A DNA stretch of 64,000 nt from Chelydra serpentina (Eukaryota; Chordata; Testudines; Chelydridae): the NCBI GenBank assembly GCA_037349315.1, contig JBAIAC010000007.1, forward strand, positions 49,501,001 through 49,565,000. The letters run 5' to 3'. Both the position numbers and the translations under genes were made by a program. Positions 58,960 to 64,000 of the stretch are shown in pieces. The notes below the pieces were generated by a model. That model was not told the origin of the DNA. It did not search any database and worked only from the letters and a program-made list of their open reading frames with translations. Position 1 is the first letter of the stretch. The number at the start of each line of letters is the position of its first letter.

Positions 58960-59689
58960 TCGGTGTAGATAGATTAATGTAACTGGAATAGCTAAAAAAA
59001 ATCTTAACTACATATTCAGCTTTGGGGTGCAGCAAGTCTTTTGATAGGTTCTTTGCAGTGAGATGAAAGCGAGATGAAATGAAAGCAAATATTGATAAAG
59101 AATGTGGATTTGTCAAACCAGCCAAATAATGGCAATTCAGAAACTCCCCCAACATTAACTACACAGATAGCTTATGACTATCGTAGCTCTATGAGAAAGA
59201 TCTTTGTGTTCAGCAAGGATGGTTGCTATTTTCTAGGGGCAACATTTTCAGATTTTGATAGCTAAACTTAGCCCCCACCCCCAAGTACCCAAATAAAGTA
59301 CCTGATTTTAAGCAGAGCTAGGGTAGTGTATGTAAAAGAGAATAAATCTCTTGGATGAAAAGATGCTTCCTTTCAACCTAAAGTGTGCATATTATCTTGT
59401 TTCACCTACATTTTTGTAAACTTTTTTCAAACTTTATGACACTTGCAGCTACAGTGAAAAGAACACAACATTCACCATGTTGCACACAATCCATTGAATA
59501 AAACAAAATCTTGATCCTTCTCCCCTCAGCTCCACTTATTGTAAAGCTGTTGCCATTGCAAAGAAAAAACACACCCTCCAAACAGCAATTTCTCCTATCA
59601 ACACATCAAAGTATGTTAGAGGATCCTGTAAACCCTCTGCAGGTTAAATTTATGGAATCCTGTGCCTTACCTTGTATATTTGTATATAA

Positions 59690-59751
59690 TTGTATTATAA
59701 CACTATTTTAAATTAATTAATTGTATTGTAACACTATTTTAAATTAATTAA
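59690..59751 (+). repeat. 31-bp tandem duplication
   Basis: The unit containing 'cactattttaaattaattaa' occurs twice head to tail (59690-59720 and 59721-59751) with a single base difference in 'ttgtattata' versus 'ttgtattgta'. Confidence 0.95.
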
Positions 59752-59759
59752 AGACTAAC

Positions 59760-61620
59760 ATAATGCCCAGCCAGTCCCCACCGCACAGTTCCCAGTCTTC
59801 CCCCTTAATTCCCTCAAGTCCATTTCCTCAGTCCCAATTTCTTGCCCCTGTCCCTCCATCCTAATCTACGCCCCCGTCCTCACCTCCAAACCCCAGGTCC
59901 ATCTCTTGTCTCCAATTCATTTCAATCAGGTGGCTCCTCCTCCATGCTTCCTGGGCACCAGAAGCGAAGTCCCCGAGACCACAGGAGAAACAGGGTCCCT
60001 GGTCTTGGTTCTGTTGCCTGGCCCTCATCCCCAGTCCAGAGTAGTCAACAGAAGGCCATTAAAAGGAAAGTCCAGCTTCACCACTATAAGCCAAGGCTGA
60101 AGGAAGGACTTTATTTGCTCTGTGGGGATGGTACATGCTCTATCTGGTCATGTGTAGGAGCTGTGAGGAGAAGGCGCATGCTCAGTTGCTCTGTGGGGAA
60201 CCTCACATTCACAGTCTGGTCAGCACTAGGAACTGCAAGAGGCTCAAGCATGCTCATTGAGGACTGAATTTTCCGAGATGCGAGATGCTAAAATCTAAGT
60301 CTCTAAAAAGTGTGTGCAAATTGTGATACTTCAGAAGTATATAACTTGGCCAAATTTGGGCAGATTTTCACAGGGATGGCACAAGGTACATCCCTGGGAC
60401 AAAGGCAACCCCTCCCAAATTTCAAGTTCCTGCTCCAAAGCAAGAGGACACTAGAGGTTTTCAAATTAAAAGGTTGCCAGAATTTCTTTCATTGCAAAGT
60501 AACATTTTCCCCTACCATGTTCTCTGAAACAGCTGAACCGTTTTGGCTGAACATTTTTTTGGGGAGGGTAGGGGGGGCAGAGAAATAACCTGGAGGCTGA
60601 CACCTGGGATGATAAATTTCACCCAATGGCTAAAACATATAAGCTATTAAACACAAGGTCCTATAAGAGGAAGTGCCAGGTGACCTTAATATTATGTGAT
60701 TCTATCAGCCCTCCCCCTCATTTTATTTTTAACTGATTTAATAATGGCACAATCACAATATTTCACTTATTTTTTCTTCTAGATAATAAATATGACTTCA
60801 TATGTTATATCAGTCTTGCAAAATTGTCACAAAAATTTACCAGCATGTTCAGAAAACCTATTCTACTTCTATTTTATTCTCCCATAACATACAATTTACT
60901 TGCTCAAACCAAAGGGATGAGTAGGCTTTTGAAAGATTGAATGAAATACAGTATAACTGAACCTTATTCACAATGAATTTATTTTTCACAGAAGAGCTTC
61001 ACTTTTTCCCCAGTTCAGCAAAGTGCTTTAGGATGTGCCTAACTTTGAGCATGAGTGCAGTCCCACTGAAGCCAAGTATTAAGTACACTAAACAACCTGC
61101 TGAATCAGGCCTTTATGCACAGATTCACTGTAACTGTAGTATGTACATTGTGCACCAAAACAAAGAAAGATATTTTCACTCTACAGACTGTATTGAAAAA
61201 CAGTTTAATAAAAATGACTAATTTGCATTAACTTACAGAATCACCTGCACCCATGAGTTAAAAGGAATTGAATACGTGAAGGGTTCCTATAGCAAACCAG
61301 CAGAGACAAAAATATTAGGGAAATATTGTAGGGGGATGGGAAATAGCTGTTTATATTAGACAATAGCAGTAAAACAAGAAACATTTAAATAAAGGAAAAA
61401 TTCAACTTGGATATTAGGAACATCTTTCTGACAGTAAGAAAAATCTTGTTAAAACTTTGCAGAAGAATCCATGTAAAGTCCTATTTAATGTATGCATTAG
61501 ATCAGATAGAGTTTGAGGTGACCTCTTGAACTATTTTCTAAGATTTGATTAGAGAGCACAATTTGAATATGTGCAATGTGAATTTGCCTTTTTTAAATGC
61601 AAATGACCCCACCTTCACCC
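59760..61620. other. Unassigned region, probably including an old repeat
   Basis: 59760-60640 is GC-richer than its surroundings. It includes 'ctgaaacagctgaaccgttt', which I associate with a common sauropsid repeat, and repeated 'gctctgtggggaac/gatgg' and 'atgctc' motifs. I could not define ends. The remainder shows nothing I can name. Confidence 0.35.
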
Positions 61621-61628
61621 ATGTCTTC

Positions 61629-62324
61629 GGGTATGTCTACACTTACAGAGTTTTTGCCCTGTAAGTTTAACCGGTGAAAGTAAAGCGCTGGTTTGTGTAC
61701 TCACTCAATTCCTCAGGCACCAGAGAGTGTTTACACTACCAGCACTTCCATCGCCGATGAGAGCAGCGCTGTAGGGCAGCTATCCCACAGTGCAACTCTC
61801 TTGATAGGTCTTGTGGGAAGGGTGGGGGGGTGAGCAGAAGGCATTCTGGGTTCCTGCTTAGTGCCCCGGGCTGCCCTGCTTCATGTCCCAGCAGCCCCAT
61901 TACTTCCTTGTTTCTTTCGTGACTTTTTTAAAACCCCCTCCTGTTTGGCTGCTTTCCCTGACATATCTACAAGCAAAGGGAAAGGGAGTTTCAAACTTCC
62001 CGGGGCTTACAGGGTGAGGGGTAGACCTAAATTTACTTGGCATCAGACCAGCCAAGAGATGCTGGCAGAGTGGTCACGTTTGGAACTGTGGGATATCCTT
62101 CGGAGGCCAAAAGGTGTTTACGTTGGTAGAACGTGTCTTCACTTTCACAACAGCGCAAAAAGAACAGCGGTAAGAGCTATATGCCTCTCGTAAAGGTGGT
62201 TTTCTTTTCACGGTGAAACTTCTGAGTTTCACCACAAAAAAGCATTAACAAGTGTAGACACTCCCGCACTTTTAGCGCAAAAAAGGGACTTTTTGTGCTT
62301 TAAATGGTAAGTATAGACATAGCC
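61629..62324. mobile_element. Non-autonomous Harbinger, 696 bp
   Basis: Ends 'gggtatgtctacacttac' and 'gtaagtatagacatagcc' are inverted repeats. The flanks are 3-bp repeats 'ttc' (61626-61628 and 62325-62327). It contains the subterminal motif 'ctatcccacagtgca' found in the 4.9-kb Harbinger but no transposase or Myb coding sequence. It could have been mobilised by a related autonomous Harbinger. Confidence 0.85.
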
Positions 62325-62930
62325 TTCTTTTCAAACTTCTTCCCTGATCTTGCTGCCACCAACCTCACTAATCAAGGTGCTTCGGGCTGTCAAGCTTAAT
62401 CCATTCTGCTTTTTTTCCCCCCTTAGAGATCTGTTGCCCATATTTTTAACAAACGGTTCCCACAAAATTTCCCTCAACTAGTCTGTTAATACCTTTGTGT
62501 ATGTGAAGTGAATCTGCAACAAAGGAGAAGAGGGGACTGGGGAATTTATCTGTTTTCTCATTTAAATAAAAACAATTTCTCACAACCATAAAACCAAATA
62601 ATCTTGTCTTATGGGCACTTGATGGAAAATTTTGATGCTGAAAAATATGCAGAGTTTGCTGGTAGGAGGACAACGTTCAATTTATGTAATCTGAAGAGAT
62701 GGGGCAAGAGGATTAACACAAGTTGTCTTTCCCCAGGATATTTTTTGGGAAAATACCTGATATTTAAATGGATCAGACTGCACCCAGAAAAAAAAAAAAT
62801 CTAATAACCACAGGAAGAAGTCATCTCTGGAAAGGAAAGTTTACTAGCATCCCAAGGAATTCAGGAGGATAAAATAAAAAGGGTGAGAGGGAGAAAGATT
62901 AACTCATTCAAGGTTAGGAAAATCATAGAA

Positions 62931-64000
62931 TCATAGAATCTCAGGGTTGGAAGGGACCTCAGGAGGTCATCTAGTCCAAGCCCCTGCTCAAAGCAGGACC
63001 AACCTCAACTAAATCATCCCAGCCAGGGCTTTGTCAAGCCTGACCTTAAAAACCTCTAAGGAAGGAGATTCCACCACCTCCCTAGGTAACCCATTCCAGT
63101 TCTTCACCACCCTACTAGTGAAAAAGTTTTTCCTAATATCCAACCTAAACCTCCCCCTCTGCAACTTGAGACCATTACTCCTTCTTCTGTCATCTTCTAC
63201 CACTGAGAACAGTCTAGATCCATCCTCTTTGGAACCCCCTTTTAGGTAGTTGAAAGCAGCTATCAAATCCCCCCTCATTCTTCTCTTCTGCAGGCTAAAC
63301 AATCCCGGTTCCCTCAGCCTCTCCTCATACGTCATGTGCTCCAGCCCCCTAATCATTTTTGTTGCCCTCCGTTGGACTCTTTCCAATTTATCCACATCCT
63401 TCTTGTAGTGTGGGGCCCAAAACTGGATACAGTACTCCAAATGAGGCCTCACCAGTGCCGAATAGAGGGGAATGATCACGTCCCTGGAAATGCCCCTACT
63501 TATACAACCCAAAATGCCATTAGCCTTCTTGGCAACAAGGGCACACTGTTGACTCATATTCAGCTTTTCGTCCACCGTAACCCCTAGGTCCTTTTCTGCA
63601 GAACTGCTGCCCAGCCATTCGGTCCCTAGTCTGTAGCAGTGCATGGGATTCTTCCGCCCTAAGTGCAGGACTCTGCACTTGTCCTTGTTGAACCTCATCA
63701 GATTTCTTTTGGCCCAATCCTCTAATTTGTCTAGGTCCCTCTGTATCCTATCCCTACCCTCCAGCGTATCAACCACTCCCTCTCAGTTTAGTGTCATCTG
63801 CAAACTTGCTAAGGGTGCAGTCCACACCGTCCTCCAGATCGTTAATGAAGATATCGAACAAAACCGGCCCCAGCACAGACCCTTGGGGCACTCCACTTGA
63901 TACCGGCTGCCAACTAGACATGGAGCCATTGATCACTACCCGTTGAGCCCGACCATCTAGCCAGTTTTCTATCCACCTTACCGTCCATTCATCCAGCCCA
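62931..64000 (-). mobile_element. CR1 LINE, 3' part, running off the window
   Basis: The minus-strand 3' end is the short tandem 'aatcatagaatcatagaat' at 62931, the hallmark CR1 terminus. Upstream lies a long, largely open C-terminal ORF2 region and, from 63790, the RT catalytic neighbourhood. Identity to the remembered consensus looks high and the main frame is open for 255 codons, so it is much younger than the CR1 tails at 39-47 kb. Confidence 0.92.
63009..64000 (-). pseudogene. CR1 ORF2 reverse transcriptase C-terminal part
   Basis: From 63776 the minus strand is open for 255 codons: '[20 protein letters not shown]', '[18 protein letters not shown]', '[19 protein letters not shown]' and '[20 protein letters not shown]', ending '[10 protein letters not shown]'. 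To the right (63780-63960) the same protein continues in a different frame with 'LQMTLN'-like sequence, where the other frame reads 'FADDTKL', the RT aspartate pair. A one-base difference near 63785 separates the frames. RT would copy the LINE RNA at its insertion site. The N-terminal part is outside the window. Confidence 0.88.

Noticed and set aside
59842..60267. Plus-strand frame of 141 codons
   Set aside because: Proline/arginine/serine-rich with no domain; probably the chance reading of an old GC-richer repeat.
1..64000. CRISPR arrays, tRNA or rRNA genes, bacterial operons
   Set aside because: None seen. Repeats are dispersed or palindromic rather than regularly spaced, and the window is vertebrate intronic DNA.

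Overview
The window is vertebrate nuclear DNA, most likely from a turtle. It is intron-rich and AT-rich, with one recognisable host gene and a repeat mix typical of testudine or crocodilian genomes: a DIRS tyrosine-recombinase retrotransposon with inverted termini, CR1 LINEs, hAT transposons with the 'tagggctgt' terminus, and a PIF/Harbinger element whose short relatives start 'ggtctacact'. There is no bacterial-style gene organisation, and I see no rRNA, tRNA or CRISPR array. The turtle assignment rests on recollection of these repeat families, not on a search.

Host gene: three exons of formin-1 (FMN1) lie on the minus strand, at 29212-29996 (end of a coiled-coil-like region, the proline-rich FH1 segment and the first residues of FH2), 27005-27155 (FH2 lasso/linker) and 9931-10018 (FH2 actin-binding knob region). 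Splice sites and phases agree across all three. The introns are about 2.1 kb and about 17 kb. I did not find the next downstream exon below 9931 or the preceding exon above 29996, so the rest of the window is FMN1 intron or flank.

Layout: 700-1935 decayed RTE-like LINE; 2282-2450 hAT-like scrap; 2505-8325 a near full-length but mutated DIRS element on the minus strand (gag, RT/RNase H, tyrosine recombinase, inverted terminal repeats, internal complementary region); 9931-10018 FMN1 exon; 10474-12654 an inverted (fold-back) hAT unit with a perfect 8-bp target duplication and a nested CR1; 17629-17752 a short hAT-type MITE; 18197-20858 a dispersed repeat joined to a second DIRS fragment, itself split by a GC-rich 324-bp MITE with a perfect 8-bp duplication; 22790-23603 a second hAT piece; 27005-29996 two FMN1 exons; 35-45 kb scattered MITEs, CR1 tails and old Harbinger pieces; 49452-54335 a complete-length Harbinger element; 56262-56385 the sister of the 17629 MITE; 61629-62324 a non-autonomous Harbinger; 62931-64000 a CR1 whose reverse-transcriptase end runs off the window.

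The most interesting system is the Harbinger element at 49452-54335. It carries a two-exon Myb/SANT-type gene (plus strand), a DDE transposase gene (minus strand, frame-broken), and a third, apparently spliced open frame on the minus strand inside the Myb gene's intron, whose product I do not recognise. The fold-back hAT and the preserved DIRS end architecture come next.
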